Source: Roseomonas nitratireducens
GTDB lineage: Bacteria > Pseudomonadota > Alphaproteobacteria > Acetobacterales > Acetobacteraceae
Reading direction: 5' to 3'
DNA: 52,960 nucleotides
NCBI RefSeq assembly: GCF_017813355.1
Contig: NZ_JAGIYZ010000028.1
Coordinates: 1 to 52,960 of the forward strand
The notes beneath the pieces are model-generated. The model was not told the DNA's origin. It made no database searches and saw only the letters and a program-made list of their open reading frames with translations. Position 1 is the first letter of the stretch. Each line of letters starts with the position of its first letter. Of the stretch, positions 34,080-42,508 are shown piece after piece. The translations under genes and the position numbers were made by a program.

Positions 34080-34679
34080 ATGATCCTGCTGATCGACAAC
34101 TACGACAGCTTCACCTTCAACCTGTTCCACTTCCTGGGCGACCTGGGGGCGAAGGTGGAGGTCCGGCGGAACGACGCGATCGATCCGCAGGGCGTGCTCG
34201 CGATGAAGCCCGAGGCCGTCGTGCTCTCCCCCGGCCCCTGCACGCCGAACGAGGCCGGCATCTGCCTGCCCCTGATCGCGCTGGCGGCCGAGGCGCGGCT
34301 GCCCGTGCTCGGCGTCTGCCTCGGCCACCAGGCCATCGGGCAGGCCTTCGGCGGCAAGGTGATCCGCGCGCCGGAACCGGTGCATGGGAAGGTCTGGCAG
34401 GTGCATCACGACGGGCGGGACGTCTTCGCCGGCATCCCCTCCCCCTTCGCGGCCACGCGCTACCATTCGCTGATCGTCGAGCGCGCCAGCATGCCCGACT
34501 GCCTCGAGGTCACGGCCTGGACCGAGGACGGGCTGGCGATGGGGCTGAAGCACCGCGACCTGCCGATCTCGGGCGTGCAGTTCCATCCGGAGAGCATCGC
34601 CTCCGCCCATGGCCACGACCTGCTGCGCAACTTCCTGACGCTGGCCGGCGCGCGCCTGCCGACGCCCGCCGCCGCCTGA
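34080..34679 (+). CDS. trpG: anthranilate synthase component II (glutamine amidotransferase)
   Basis: This 199-residue class I amidotransferase begins [15 protein letters not shown]. The nucleophile Cys80 lies in [10 protein letters not shown], and His169 and Glu171 in VQFHPES complete the triad. It supplies ammonia from glutamine to TrpE for anthranilate synthesis. TrpG and PabA are close in sequence, and some bacteria use one protein for both anthranilate and p-aminobenzoate synthesis. Location directly before trpD and trpC supports TrpG. It is the first gene of the trpG-trpD-trpC-moaC-moeA block, separated from trpE by an unrelated three-gene segment. Confidence 0.95.
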   Translation: MILLIDNYDSFTFNLFHFLGDLGAKVEVRRNDAIDPQGVLAMKPEAVVLSPGPCTPNEAGICLPLIALAAEARLPVLGVCLGHQAIGQAFGGKVIRAPEPVHGKVWQVHHDGRDVFAGIPSPFAATRYHSLIVERASMPDCLEVTAWTEDGLAMGLKHRDLPISGVQFHPESIASAHGHDLLRNFLTLAGARLPTPAAA

Positions 34680-34687
34680 GCCCCACC

Positions 34688-35713
34688 GTGTCGCTCAAGC
34701 CGATCCTCGCGCGGCTGGCCAATGCCGAGCGCCTGAACGAGGCCGAGGCCGAGGAAGCCTTCGGCATCATCATGGGCGGCGAGGCGACGCCCGCGCAGAT
34801 CGCCGGCCTGCTGATGGCGATGCGCGTGCGCGGGGAGACGGTCGCCGAGATGACCGGCGCGGTGCGCGCCATGCGCGCGCGCATGGCCGCCATCGCCGCG
34901 CCTGAAGGCGCCATGGACATCGTCGGCACGGGCGGGGACGCGGCGGGCACGCTCAACATCTCGACCGCCACGGCGATGGTGGTGGCCGGCTGCGGCGTGC
35001 CGGTGGCCAAGCACGGAAACCGCGCGCTGTCCTCCCGGTCCGGCGCGGCGGATGCGATCTCCGCCCTCGGCATCTCGCTCGAGGTGCCGCTCGAGCGCCT
35101 GCCCGGCGTGCTGGCCGAGGCCGGCATGGTCTTCCTGATGGCCCCGCGCCACCACGCATCGATGCGCCACGCGGCGGGCCCGCGGGTCGAACTCGGCACG
35201 CGGACCATCTTCAACCTGCTCGGCCCGCTCGCGAACCCCGCGCGGGTGAAGCGGCAGATGACCGGCGCCTTCGCGCCCGAATGGCTGCGGCCCATGGCGG
35301 AGGCGCTGGGGCGGCTCGGCACGGAACGCGCCTGGCTGGTGCATGGCCAGGGGCTGGATGAACTCACGCTGGCCGGCGAAAGCCAGGTGGTCTCGCTGGA
35401 TCCCGACGGATCGTTGCGCGAGTTCACCGTGACGCCCGAGGATGCCGGCCTGTCCCGCGCCCCGGCCGAGGCGCTGAAGGGCGGCGACCCGGCGCAGAAC
35501 GCCGCGGCGCTGGAAGCCCTGCTGCGCGGCGCGCCCGGGCCCTATCGCGACGTCGTGCTGCTGAACGCGGCGGCGGCGCTGATCGTGGCCGGCCGCGCCG
35601 CCACGCTTGCCGAAGGTGCCGCCATCGCCGCCCGCGCCATAGACGAAGGCGCGGCGCTTGGCGTACTCACCCGCCTCCGCGTCGCCTGCCCCCCCAAGGA
35701 CGCCCAGCCATGA
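34688..35713 (+). CDS. trpD: anthranilate phosphoribosyltransferase
   Basis: This 341-residue enzyme joins anthranilate and PRPP to phosphoribosyl-anthranilate. It has the glycosyltransferase family 3 helical N-terminus ([31 protein letters not shown]). The PRPP site is [20 protein letters not shown], followed by [45 protein letters not shown] also matches. A GTG at 34688, 8 bases after trpG, gives the family length; upstream ribosome-site sequence is weak, so coupling to trpG translation is likely. It overlaps trpC by 4 bases. Confidence 0.95.
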   Translation: MSLKPILARLANAERLNEAEAEEAFGIIMGGEATPAQIAGLLMAMRVRGETVAEMTGAVRAMRARMAAIAAPEGAMDIVGTGGDAAGTLNISTATAMVVAGCGVPVAKHGNRALSSRSGAADAISALGISLEVPLERLPGVLAEAGMVFLMAPRHHASMRHAAGPRVELGTRTIFNLLGPLANPARVKRQMTGAFAPEWLRPMAEALGRLGTERAWLVHGQGLDELTLAGESQVVSLDPDGSLREFTVTPEDAGLSRAPAEALKGGDPAQNAAALEALLRGAPGPYRDVVLLNAAAALIVAGRAATLAEGAAIAARAIDEGAALGVLTRLRVACPPKDAQP

Positions 35714-36549
35714 ACGCCCCCCAGGTGATCACGCAAGCCGCCGGCGCCGCCTCGGTGCCCGATGTCCTGGTCCGCATTCTCGCGGACAAGGAGAAGGAGG
35801 TGGCCGAGCGCATGGCCACCACCTCGCAGTCCGAGATCGAGCGCGCCGCGGCCGCCGCCCCGCCCGTGCGCGACTTCGTCGGCGCGCTCTGCCAGCGCAT
35901 CGGGGAAGGCCGCACCGGGCTGATCGCCGAGATCAAGCGCGCCTCGCCCTCCGGCGGGCTGATCCGCGACCCCTTCGACCCGCCCGCGCTTGCCCGCGCC
36001 TATGAGGAAGGGGGCGCGGCCTGCCTGTCGATCCTGACCGACGGGCCGTATTTCCAGGGCAAGCGGGAGGATCTGGAGGCCGCCCGCGCCGCCTGCGCGC
36101 TGCCCGTCCTGCGCAAGGACTTCATGATCCACCCCTGGCAGGTCTTCGAGGCCCGCGCGATGGGCGCGGACTGCATCCTGCTGATCATGGCCGCGCTGAC
36201 GGACGAGATGGCGGCGCAGCTGCTCGAACTCGCCCGTTCGCTCGACATGGCGGTGCTGGCCGAGGTGCATGACCGGGCCGAGCTCGATCGCGCGCTCGGG
36301 CTCAACACGCGGCTGATCGGCATCAACAACCGCGACCTGCGCAGCCTCAAGACCGACATCGCGACCAGCGAGGAACTGGCGCCGCTGGTGCCCGCCGACC
36401 GCCTGCCGGTCGCCGAGAGCGGCATCCGCACCCAGGCCGATGTCCGCCGCATGGCCGCCGCCGGCGCGCATTGCATCCTGGTGGGCGAGCACCTGATGCG
36501 CCAGGACGACGTCGCCGCCGCGGCGCGCGAGCTGGTCGAGGCGCGCTGA
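35710..36549 (+). CDS. trpC: indole-3-glycerol phosphate synthase
   Basis: This 279-residue TIM-barrel enzyme closes the indole ring of 1-(2-carboxyphenylamino)-1-deoxyribulose-5-phosphate. Characteristic segments are [21 protein letters not shown] (catalytic Glu and Lys), [50 protein letters not shown] and [11 protein letters not shown]. An N-terminal extension of about 20 residues precedes the first family motif ([13 protein letters not shown]). It is translationally coupled to trpD (ATGA) and followed by moaC after 8 bases, as in many alphaproteobacteria. trpF, trpB and trpA are not in the window. Confidence 0.96.
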   Translation: MNAPQVITQAAGAASVPDVLVRILADKEKEVAERMATTSQSEIERAAAAAPPVRDFVGALCQRIGEGRTGLIAEIKRASPSGGLIRDPFDPPALARAYEEGGAACLSILTDGPYFQGKREDLEAARAACALPVLRKDFMIHPWQVFEARAMGADCILLIMAALTDEMAAQLLELARSLDMAVLAEVHDRAELDRALGLNTRLIGINNRDLRSLKTDIATSEELAPLVPADRLPVAESGIRTQADVRRMAAAGAHCILVGEHLMRQDDVAAAARELVEAR

Positions 36550-36557
36550 GCCGCGCC

Positions 36558-37028
36558 ATGGCGCTGACCCATTTCGACGCCGCCGGCCGCGCCGCCATGG
36601 TCGATGTCTCGGCCAAGGAGGAGACGGCGCGCACCGCGACCGCGCGCGGGCGCATCGTGATGCAGCCGGCCACGCTGGCGCTGATCCGCGAGGGCCGGGC
36701 CGGCAAGGGCGACGTTCTCGGCGTCGCGCGCATCGCCGGCATCATGGCGGCCAAGAAGACGCATGAGCTGATCCCGCTCTGCCACCCGCTGATGATCTCC
36801 AAGGTGACGCTCGACCTCGAGCCCGAGGGCGAGGACGCGGTCGCGATCGAGGCGACGGTGAAGCTGTCCGGCCGCACGGGCGTGGAGATGGAGGCGCTGA
36901 CCGCCGTGACCGTCGCGGCGCTGACCGTCTACGACATGGTCAAGGCGGTGGACCGGTCCATGCGGATCGAGGATGTGCGCCTCGTGCACAAGGCGGGCGG
37001 CAAGTCCGGCGAGTTCCGTGGCGCGTGA
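36558..37028 (+). CDS. moaC: cyclic pyranopterin monophosphate synthase
   Basis: This 156-residue enzyme makes cyclic pyranopterin monophosphate in molybdenum cofactor synthesis, together with MoaA (not here). Signature segments are [73 protein letters not shown] and [16 protein letters not shown]. The ATG at 36558 matches the family N-terminus ([16 protein letters not shown]). It lies 8 bases after trpC and overlaps moeA by 11 bases. The trpC-moaC-moeA linkage is a conserved alphaproteobacterial arrangement. Confidence 0.96.
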   Translation: MALTHFDAAGRAAMVDVSAKEETARTATARGRIVMQPATLALIREGRAGKGDVLGVARIAGIMAAKKTHELIPLCHPLMISKVTLDLEPEGEDAVAIEATVKLSGRTGVEMEALTAVTVAALTVYDMVKAVDRSMRIEDVRLVHKAGGKSGEFRGA

Positions 37029-38235
37029 CCTGCTGCCGGTGGCCGATGCGCGCGCGCGCATCCTGGCCGCCCTGGTGCCGACCGCGGCCGAGACGGTCGC
37101 CCTGCCCGAGGCCGCCGGGCGCGTGCTGGCCCGGCCCGTCGTCGCGCGGCTGACGCAGCCGCCGTCCGATGTCTCGGCGATGGATGGCTACGCGCTGCGC
37201 GCCGCCGATGCGGTGGAAGGTGCCACACTCGCCGTGATCGGCGCCGCGCCCGCGGGCCGGCCCTTCGCGGGCCTCGTCGGGCCGGGGCAGGCGGTGCGCA
37301 TCTTCACCGGCGGCGTCATCCCCCAAGGTGCCGACGCCGTGCTGATCCAGGAGGATGCGACGCCGGGCGAGGGCACCGTCCGCGTGAATGAGGCGGCGCG
37401 CGAAGGCCGGCACATCCGCCGGCGGGGCCTCGATTTCGCGGAAGGGGAGACCGTGCTGCCGGCGGGGCGGCGGCTGACGCCGCGCGACATCGGCCTTGCC
37501 GCCGCGTCGGACAATCCCTGGCTCGCGGTGCATCGCCGCCCGCGCATCGGCATCCTGGCGACGGGGGACGAGATCGCACTGCCGGGCGACCCGATCCCGG
37601 CGGGGGGCATCGTGTCCTCCAACGCCCATGCGCTGGCCGCGATGATCCGCGGCGCGGGCGGCGACCCGGTGGTGCTGCCGATCGCGCGGGACGATGCGCG
37701 CGCCATCGCCGAGGTGGCCGGCACCGCGCATGCCTTCGACCTGCTGGTGACGACCGGCGGGGCGAGCGTGGGCGAGCACGACCTGGTGCAGAAGGCGCTG
37801 GGGGCGGAAGGCTTCGAACTCGGCTTCTGGCAGATCGCCATGCGGCCGGGGAAGCCGCTGATCTGGGGCCGGCTCGGGCGCACGCCGGTGCTGGGGCTGC
37901 CGGGCAACCCGGTCAGCGCGCTGGTCTGCGGCGTGCTGTTCCTGCTGCCGGCCATCGCGCGCATGGGCGGTCTGCCGGGCGATGCGCCCCCGACGCGGCG
38001 CGTGCGGCTCGCGGTGCCGCTGGCGGCCAACGACAAGCGCGCGGACCATCTGCGCGCGAGCCTTTCGACCGATGCCGAAGGGCGGCTGGTGGCGACGCCG
38101 GCGCCGGTGCAGGACAGTTCCATGATCGCGACGCTGGCGCGCGCCGATGCGCTGATCCTGCGCGCGCCGCATGCCCCGGCGCTGGAAGCCGGGGCGGAGG
38201 CGGAGGCGATCGTGCTGGCGGATCTCGGCGTCTGA
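37018..38235 (+). CDS. moeA: molybdopterin molybdenumtransferase
   Basis: This 405-residue enzyme inserts molybdate into adenylylated molybdopterin to complete molybdenum cofactor. Domain signatures include [57 protein letters not shown] and [25 protein letters not shown], the [12 protein letters not shown] region and [10 protein letters not shown] also match. The GTG at 37018 lies inside the end of moaC (11-base overlap) and gives the expected N-terminus; the longer frame from 36973 would overlap more. It ends the trp/mo block, followed by a stem-loop and a convergent aminotransferase gene. Confidence 0.95.
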   Translation: MARDLLPVADARARILAALVPTAAETVALPEAAGRVLARPVVARLTQPPSDVSAMDGYALRAADAVEGATLAVIGAAPAGRPFAGLVGPGQAVRIFTGGVIPQGADAVLIQEDATPGEGTVRVNEAAREGRHIRRRGLDFAEGETVLPAGRRLTPRDIGLAAASDNPWLAVHRRPRIGILATGDEIALPGDPIPAGGIVSSNAHALAAMIRGAGGDPVVLPIARDDARAIAEVAGTAHAFDLLVTTGGASVGEHDLVQKALGAEGFELGFWQIAMRPGKPLIWGRLGRTPVLGLPGNPVSALVCGVLFLLPAIARMGGLPGDAPPTRRVRLAVPLAANDKRADHLRASLSTDAEGRLVATPAPVQDSSMIATLARADALILRAPHAPALEAGAEAEAIVLADLGV

Positions 38236-38261
38236 CCGCTGCCCGAAAAAGGCACGGACGT

Positions 38262-38287
38262 CCGATCGGCGGATTCCAGCCGATCGG
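38262..38287. terminator. bidirectional stem-loop between moeA and the convergent aminotransferase
   Basis: CCGATCGGC (38262-38270) and GCCGATCGG (38279-38287) form a perfect 9-bp stem with an 8-base loop, in the 60-base gap between two convergent stops. A short A-run (GAAAAAGG at 38245-38252) on the plus strand reads as a T-run for the leftward gene. The position and symmetry fit a shared terminator. Confidence 0.6.
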
Positions 38288-38295
38288 GGCGTGGT

Positions 38296-39402
38296 CTACG
38301 CCGCCTGCTTCAGCACGTCGTCCAGCGCCTGTCCGATCGCCGCGACCGCGCGGCGCATGTCGTCGGGCGTGATGGCGCCGATCGCGCCGATCCGCATGGT
38401 CGGCGCCGCCGTGTTGTAGAAGTTGCTGATCAGCACGCCGCGGCGCTTCAGCGCCTCGACGAAGGTCATCAGGTCGAAGCGCGGATCGGCGGGCTGGTGG
38501 ATGGTGACGATCACCGGCCCCTGGTGCTCGCGCGCGAGGTATGGCTTCAAGCCGAGCGCGAGGACCCCGTCGTACAGGATCGCCGCGTTCTCCCGGTAGC
38601 GCGCCAGCCGCGCCGCCTGGCCTCCCTCGCGCTCATACAGGTCGAGCGCGACGTCGAAGGCCGCGATCGCCTGCACCGGCGGGGTGAAGCGGATCGACCC
38701 CCAGCCGGATCGCCGCGCATGGGCGAGCACGTCCGACAGGTCGAAGGACCAGGAGCCGGCATTGCCCGCGCAGGCATCCGCGCGGTCGATGCGCGCCACC
38801 GCGAAGCCCATCCCCGGCATGCCTTCCAGGCACTTGCCGGAGGTGAAGACCAGCGCGTCGCATTCCGGATGCTCGGCCATCGGGAAGGGCAGCACGCCGA
38901 AGGCGGAGACCGCGTCGAGGATCAGCCGCGTCCCGCGCGTGCGCAGCGCGTCGCCGATGCCGGGCGCGTCGTTGACGATCCCCGACCCCGTCTCGTTGAA
39001 CACCATGGCGACGGTGCCGATGGCGGGGTCGGCATCCAGCGCCGGCAGGATGTCCGCCGCCGTAGCACCTCGCGTGTCGGGCAGCGGCAGTTCCACCACC
39101 ACCCGCCCGGCCTCCCGCGCCAGCCGCGCCATGCGCGTGGCATAGGCGCCGTTCATCGGGATCAGCACCTTGGCGCCGGGGGCGACGAAGGTGCGCAGCG
39201 CGGCCTCGGTCACGAAATGCCCCGCGCCCTGGATCGGCAGCGTCGCGTGCACGCCCGGCGTGCCGCCGGCCACCGCGACGATGCGGTCCCGCACGCGGGC
39301 ATAGACGGGCTGGAAGCCGCTGTCCCAGGGCGCGATGTCCTGGGCCATGGCGGCGCGGACCTCGGGGCGGGTCTGCACCGGGCCGGGGATGAGGAGAAGC
39401 AT
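38296..39402 (-). CDS. class V aminotransferase, 2-aminoethylphosphonate:pyruvate transaminase-like
   Basis: This 368-residue PLP enzyme of the PhnW/alanine-glyoxylate transaminase branch starts LLLIPGPVQTRPEVR. VFNETGSGIVND and LILDAVSAFGVLPF (Asp163) follow, and the PLP lysine is Lys190 in FTSGKCLEGMPGMGF. FYNTAAPTMRIGAIG lies at the C-terminus. Length and the E-T-G-S-G and K-C-L-E-G-x-P-G motifs fit PhnW, which removes the amino group of 2-aminoethylphosphonate. No phosphonatase (PhnX), dehydrogenase (PhnY) or Phn transporter is in the window, so an alanine-glyoxylate or another transaminase role is also possible. It follows a small unknown gene by 41 bases, probably on the same transcript behind a structured leader. 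Confidence 0.75.
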   Translation of the reverse strand: MLLLIPGPVQTRPEVRAAMAQDIAPWDSGFQPVYARVRDRIVAVAGGTPGVHATLPIQGAGHFVTEAALRTFVAPGAKVLIPMNGAYATRMARLAREAGRVVVELPLPDTRGATAADILPALDADPAIGTVAMVFNETGSGIVNDAPGIGDALRTRGTRLILDAVSAFGVLPFPMAEHPECDALVFTSGKCLEGMPGMGFAVARIDRADACAGNAGSWSFDLSDVLAHARRSGWGSIRFTPPVQAIAAFDVALDLYEREGGQAARLARYRENAAILYDGVLALGLKPYLAREHQGPVIVTIHQPADPRFDLMTFVEALKRRGVLISNFYNTAAPTMRIGAIGAITPDDMRRAVAAIGQALDDVLKQAA

Positions 39403-39443
39403 GGCGGAGTTCTGCCCCGCCTTGCCGCGCCGGCGCAAGCGGC

Positions 39444-39737
39444 TCAGCGCCGCCCGTCCGCCGCCGCGGCGCGGGCGCGCAGCCAGTCCGTCAGCGCCGC
39501 CCGGCAATCCCCTTCCGCCGCGCGCTCGAGGTAGACGGCAAGGTGCCCCGGCCGCCGGTCCGGCACGACCCGGTAGGCATGGGTCCATACGCCGTGACCG
39601 CGATGCAGGACGACATAGAGCCAGGACGGCTCGCGGCGCCCCGTCCGCGTCGTCCAGTCGCAGAAGGCGACGAACTCGGCCCTGTCATCGGGGCCCAGCA
39701 ACAGCGCGAGGTCGGGGGCGGGTGCGACGTCGAGCAT
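39444..39737 (-). CDS. small protein of unknown function, first gene behind a structured leader
   Basis: This 97-residue soluble protein has no signal peptide. Segments include ALLLGPDDRAEFVAFCDWTTRTG, then SWLYVVLHRGHGVWTHAYRVVPD and LERAAEGDCRAALTDWLRARAAA; no family was recognised. The ATG at 39737 is well supported by AAGGAGGA 5-6 bases upstream. The open frame continues upstream through the leader, but that part is Pro/Ala/Gly-rich and overlaps the predicted stems. It probably forms an operon with the PhnW-like gene downstream. The structure-rich leader suggests that this unit is regulated at the RNA level; the signal is unknown. Confidence 0.6.
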   Translation of the reverse strand: MLDVAPAPDLALLLGPDDRAEFVAFCDWTTRTGRREPSWLYVVLHRGHGVWTHAYRVVPDRRPGHLAVYLERAAEGDCRAALTDWLRARAAAADGRR

Positions 39738-39774
39738 CGGATCCTCCTTCGATGGAGCCGGATCGACGCAAGGC

Positions 39775-39890
39775 GGCGCATCCCGTTTGGTTGCCGGAGC
39801 GGCCGCATCCCCCCTTTCGGAGGCGCCACCTTGCCCGGGAAGGCAGGTTGGCGTCGGGCGCCGGCCCAACTCTTGATGCGCCCCCACCTA
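39775..39890 (-). ncRNA. candidate structured leader RNA (possible riboswitch, S-box-like core elements)
   Basis: On the minus strand, GGCGCATC (39882-39875) can pair with GATGCGCC (39782-39775, 8 bp) or with the alternative GATGCG (39809-39804). Immediately after the 5' arm comes AAGAG. Inside are stems GTTGG/CCAAC (39870-39866 with 39851-39847), TGCC/GGCA (39845-39842 with 39835-39832) and CCTCC-GAAA-GGGGG (39823-39810). An AAGGTG joining segment lies between the third and fourth. The ATCAAGAG, AACC, AAGGTG and four-stem order recall the SAM-I (S-box) core, but the second stem is shorter and the usual kink-turn bases are missing. The element ends 37 bases before the ATG of the 97-residue gene. 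Two competing partners for one arm would allow switching. This is a hypothesis from base pairing only. Confidence 0.4.
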
Positions 39891-39915
39891 GCCGCGCGGG
39901 CGAGCGGCGCGCAAG

Positions 39916-40551
39916 TCAGGCGATGGCGGCGCCGCCGATCTCGCGCAGCAGCTTCGCCCGGATCGCCTCGGCGAAGGCCTCGTAGTCCGGGGTTTCCATG
40001 GCGAAGGCGCCGGGGCCGCCGATGACCTCCGCGACGTAGTGGGCAAGCAGGTCCGGCTCCTCGTTCAGCACCGCGAGCGCGTTGATCGTCACCCCCGCCG
40101 CAACGCCGATGTCGCGCACCGGCCCGGGCGCGCGGCCCTGGTTGTGACGCCCGTCGCCCGAGACATCCATCGCCACGCGCGTCGCTTCCGCCGGGCAGGC
40201 GGCGAGCAGGGCGAGGCCCGCCGCCATCCCTTCCCCCAGCGCGGTCGCGCCGGGGGCGACGAGGCGCGGCGCGTTGTCCACCTGGTCGGCGAAGGACGCG
40301 GCCGCGGCCGCACCGTCGAGCCGCATCCAGGGCACCGCGACCGCCTGCGCCCCCACGCCCGACCAGAGCAGCATCGCGACCGCGACCGCCCCGTGCCGGC
40401 CGGCGGCCATCGCGGCCGCGACCGATTCGTCCCGGAACGCCGCCGCATAGCCGCCGAGCATGAGCCCGAACTCGTCGTGGTCCACCGAGGAAGAGGCATC
40501 CACGGCGAGGCACAGAGCGAGATCGACCTTCTCCATGCGCGCTTGTCGCAT
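39916..40551 (-). CDS. DUF1194-type von Willebrand factor A domain protein
   Basis: This 211-residue VWA-fold protein has the N-terminal LCLAVDASSSVDHDEFGLML, the DxSxS metal-binding (MIDAS) motif typical of DUF1194. AVAMLLWSGVGAQAVAVPW, GATALGEGMAAGLALLA, RVAMDVSGDGRHNQGRAPGPVRD and an INALAVLNEEPDLLAHYVAEVIGGPGAF-type end (shown in parts) follow. DUF1194 proteins are usually exported, whereas this one has no signal peptide before the VWA domain. The start could be the ATG at 40551 or at 40536 (MEKVDLAL); neither has a clear ribosome site. It is divergent from a Bug receptor gene. Function of the family is unknown. Confidence 0.75.
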   Translation of the reverse strand: MRQARMEKVDLALCLAVDASSSVDHDEFGLMLGGYAAAFRDESVAAAMAAGRHGAVAVAMLLWSGVGAQAVAVPWMRLDGAAAAASFADQVDNAPRLVAPGATALGEGMAAGLALLAACPAEATRVAMDVSGDGRHNQGRAPGPVRDIGVAAGVTINALAVLNEEPDLLAHYVAEVIGGPGAFAMETPDYEAFAEAIRAKLLREIGGAAIA

Positions 40552-40618
40552 GCGCGGGCGTTGGATGCACCGCCCGGCGCGTGCAGGATGCGTCGCGAAA
40601 CACCGGGAGACCCTCAGG

Positions 40619-41581
40619 ATGCGACGCAGACACCTCCTCGGCGGCGCGGGCGCGCTGCTCGCCGCCCCCGCCCTGGCGCAGGGCGGCTTCCCCGCGCGCA
40701 ACATCCGCATGATCGTGCCCTATCCGCCGGGCGGGGCGACGGATGCGATGTCCCGCCTCGCGGCGCAGAAGATCCAGGAGAGGCTGGGCGCGACGGTGGT
40801 GGTGGAGAACCGCTCCGGCGCCAATGGCCAGGTCGGCAGCCAGGCGGTGCTGCAGGCGCCGGCCGATGGCTACACCATCCTCGGCTCGGCCTCGATCCAC
40901 CCGATGGCGCGGCACGTGATGCGCAACGTGCCCTACGACCCGGTGACGGAATTCGTGCCGCTGGCGCGCACCGCGCGCGGGCCGCTCGTGCTGGTGATGA
41001 GCCCGCAGCGCCAGCAGCGCACCATCCCCGAGGTGATTGAAGCCGCGAAGCGCGAGCCCGCGCGCTGGTCCTTCGCCACCTCCTCCCTCGGCGCGGCGGG
41101 GCATCTCGGCGCCATCGAGTTCAACCGCGTCACGGGCGCGAACATCGAGATCGTCGGCTATCGCGGCACGGCGCCGGCGCTGACCGACGTCGCCGCGGGC
41201 AACGCGCATCTGATGTTCGACCCCGTGCTCGCCACGCTGCCCATGGTGCGCGGCGGGCAGTTGCGCGGCCTCGGCATCGCGACGGCGCAGCGCACGGCGC
41301 TCGCGCCCGATCTGCCGACCATGGCGGAAGCGGGGCTGCCGGGCTTCGAGTTCTATTCCTGGTACGGCGTCTGGACGCCGCGCGGCGTCCCCGCCGAGAT
41401 CGTCGCCCGCTACAACGCCGCGCTGGTGGAAGGGATGCGCGAACCCGCCGTGGTGGAGCGCCTGACCGGGCTCGGCTTCGAGCCGGTGGCCGAGACGGTG
41501 GAGCAGGCGGAGCGCTTCATCCGCGAGGATGTCGCGCGCAACGCCGCGCTGCTGCGGCTGGCGAACTTCCAGCCCGAATGA
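40619..41581 (+). CDS. Bug-type periplasmic solute receptor
   Basis: This is a 320-residue secreted protein. The N-terminus MRRRHLLGGAGALLAAPALAQ is a twin-Arg-like signal with cleavage after ALA. Bug motifs follow: RMIVPYPPGGATDAMSR, VVVENRSGANGQVGSQAVLQ, EIVGYRGTAPALTDVAAG, LAPDLPTMAEAGLPGFEFYSW and GVWTPRGVPAEIVAR. It is the third Bug receptor here and, like the others, lacks adjacent TctA/TctB genes. It overlaps the rhodanese gene by 4 bases, an unusual partner that could hint at a sulfur-containing organic acid ligand, though such coupling may be accidental. GGGAGA lies upstream of the ATG at 40619. Confidence 0.87.
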   Translation: MRRRHLLGGAGALLAAPALAQGGFPARNIRMIVPYPPGGATDAMSRLAAQKIQERLGATVVVENRSGANGQVGSQAVLQAPADGYTILGSASIHPMARHVMRNVPYDPVTEFVPLARTARGPLVLVMSPQRQQRTIPEVIEAAKREPARWSFATSSLGAAGHLGAIEFNRVTGANIEIVGYRGTAPALTDVAAGNAHLMFDPVLATLPMVRGGQLRGLGIATAQRTALAPDLPTMAEAGLPGFEFYSWYGVWTPRGVPAEIVARYNAALVEGMREPAVVERLTGLGFEPVAETVEQAERFIREDVARNAALLRLANFQPE

Positions 41582-42438
41582 GCCTGACCGTCACACCCGC
41601 CGCGCTCGCGGCGGAACTCGGCGCGCGGGGGCTCGTCGTGCTGGATGGCAGCGTCTTCCAGCGCCCCTCCCCGGACCTGACCGCGATGCTGCAGGACAGC
41701 GCGCGGGCGTCCTTCGAGAAGCACCGCATCCCGGGCTCGGTGCATCTCGATGCGCTGGACTGGCTGTGGGACCGCGCGCGCGGCTTCCGCTTCGCCCTGC
41801 CGCCGCCCGAGGCCGTCGCCGCGGCCTTCGCCGCGCATGGCGTGGGCGAAGGCAGCCGCGTGGTGCTCTACGACCGCGTCGGCGGCAACTGGGCGGCGCG
41901 GACCTTCTGGACGCTGCGCTGGATCGGCTTCGACGACGTGCGGCTGCTGGAAGGCGGCTTCGCGGCCTGGAAGGCGGCGGGGCTGCCGGTCGAAAGCGGC
42001 CCGGCGCCGGCGCCCGTCCCGGCCGCGCGGCCCTTCGCGCCTCGGCCGCGCGCGGGCGCGATCGCCGACCGGGCGGAGGTGCTGGCCGCGATCGGGGACC
42101 CGCGCGCCGTGGTGGTGAACGCGCTGTCGCGGGACCAGCATGAAGGAACGGGGGGCCTGACCTACCACCGCCCGGGCCGGATCGCGGGCAGCCGCAACCT
42201 GCCGGCGGGGCTGCTGGGCGACGCCAACCTGTCGGCCGATGCCGTCGCGGCGCTGGCGGCCCAAGCCGGGATCGCGCCCGGGCAGCGCGTCATCGCCTAT
42301 TGCGGCGGGGGCATCGCAGCCTCGAACCTGGCGTTCAACCTGCTGCGGGCGGGGTATGCCGACCTCGCGGTCTATGACGGCAGCCTGGACGAATGGGGCC
42401 GCGACCCCGCCCTGCCGATGGAGACCGGCCCCGGCTGA
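41578..42438 (+). CDS. sseA: thiosulfate/3-mercaptopyruvate sulfurtransferase (two-domain rhodanese)
   Basis: This 286-residue protein has two rhodanese domains. The N-terminal inactive one (about 1-145) has VVLDGSVFQR, HRIPGSVHLDAL, VVLYDRVGGNWAARTFWTLRW and LLEGGFAAWKAAG. The C-terminal one (about 155-283) has the active-site Cys242 in AYCGGGIAAS. It transfers sulfane sulfur to cyanide or thiols. The CGGGIA loop differs from both the CG(S/T)G(V/M)T loop of 3-mercaptopyruvate enzymes and the CRxGxR loop of thiosulfate enzymes, so donor preference is unclear. It is translationally coupled to the Bug receptor gene. Confidence 0.86.
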   Translation: MSLTVTPAALAAELGARGLVVLDGSVFQRPSPDLTAMLQDSARASFEKHRIPGSVHLDALDWLWDRARGFRFALPPPEAVAAAFAAHGVGEGSRVVLYDRVGGNWAARTFWTLRWIGFDDVRLLEGGFAAWKAAGLPVESGPAPAPVPAARPFAPRPRAGAIADRAEVLAAIGDPRAVVVNALSRDQHEGTGGLTYHRPGRIAGSRNLPAGLLGDANLSADAVAALAAQAGIAPGQRVIAYCGGGIAASNLAFNLLRAGYADLAVYDGSLDEWGRDPALPMETGPG

Positions 42439-42508
42439 TTGCGCTGGGTCAAGATGCCGCGCCCGCGCGCGGGGCTATGTGACGGTTCCAAGACGGAGGG
42501 AACGGGAC

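Noticed and set aside
39738..39887. In-frame upstream extension of the 97-residue gene through the leader (GTG at 39887)
   Set aside because: It is Pro/Ala/Gly-rich and overlaps strong stems, while the ATG at 39737 has an ideal AAGGAGGA site. It is kept in mind because coding could also explain conservation of the leader.
39775..39890. Glycine, fluoride, TPP, FMN or SAM-II riboswitch
   Set aside because: None of the core consensus strings of these classes are present in the order required; only partial SAM-I-like elements can be matched.
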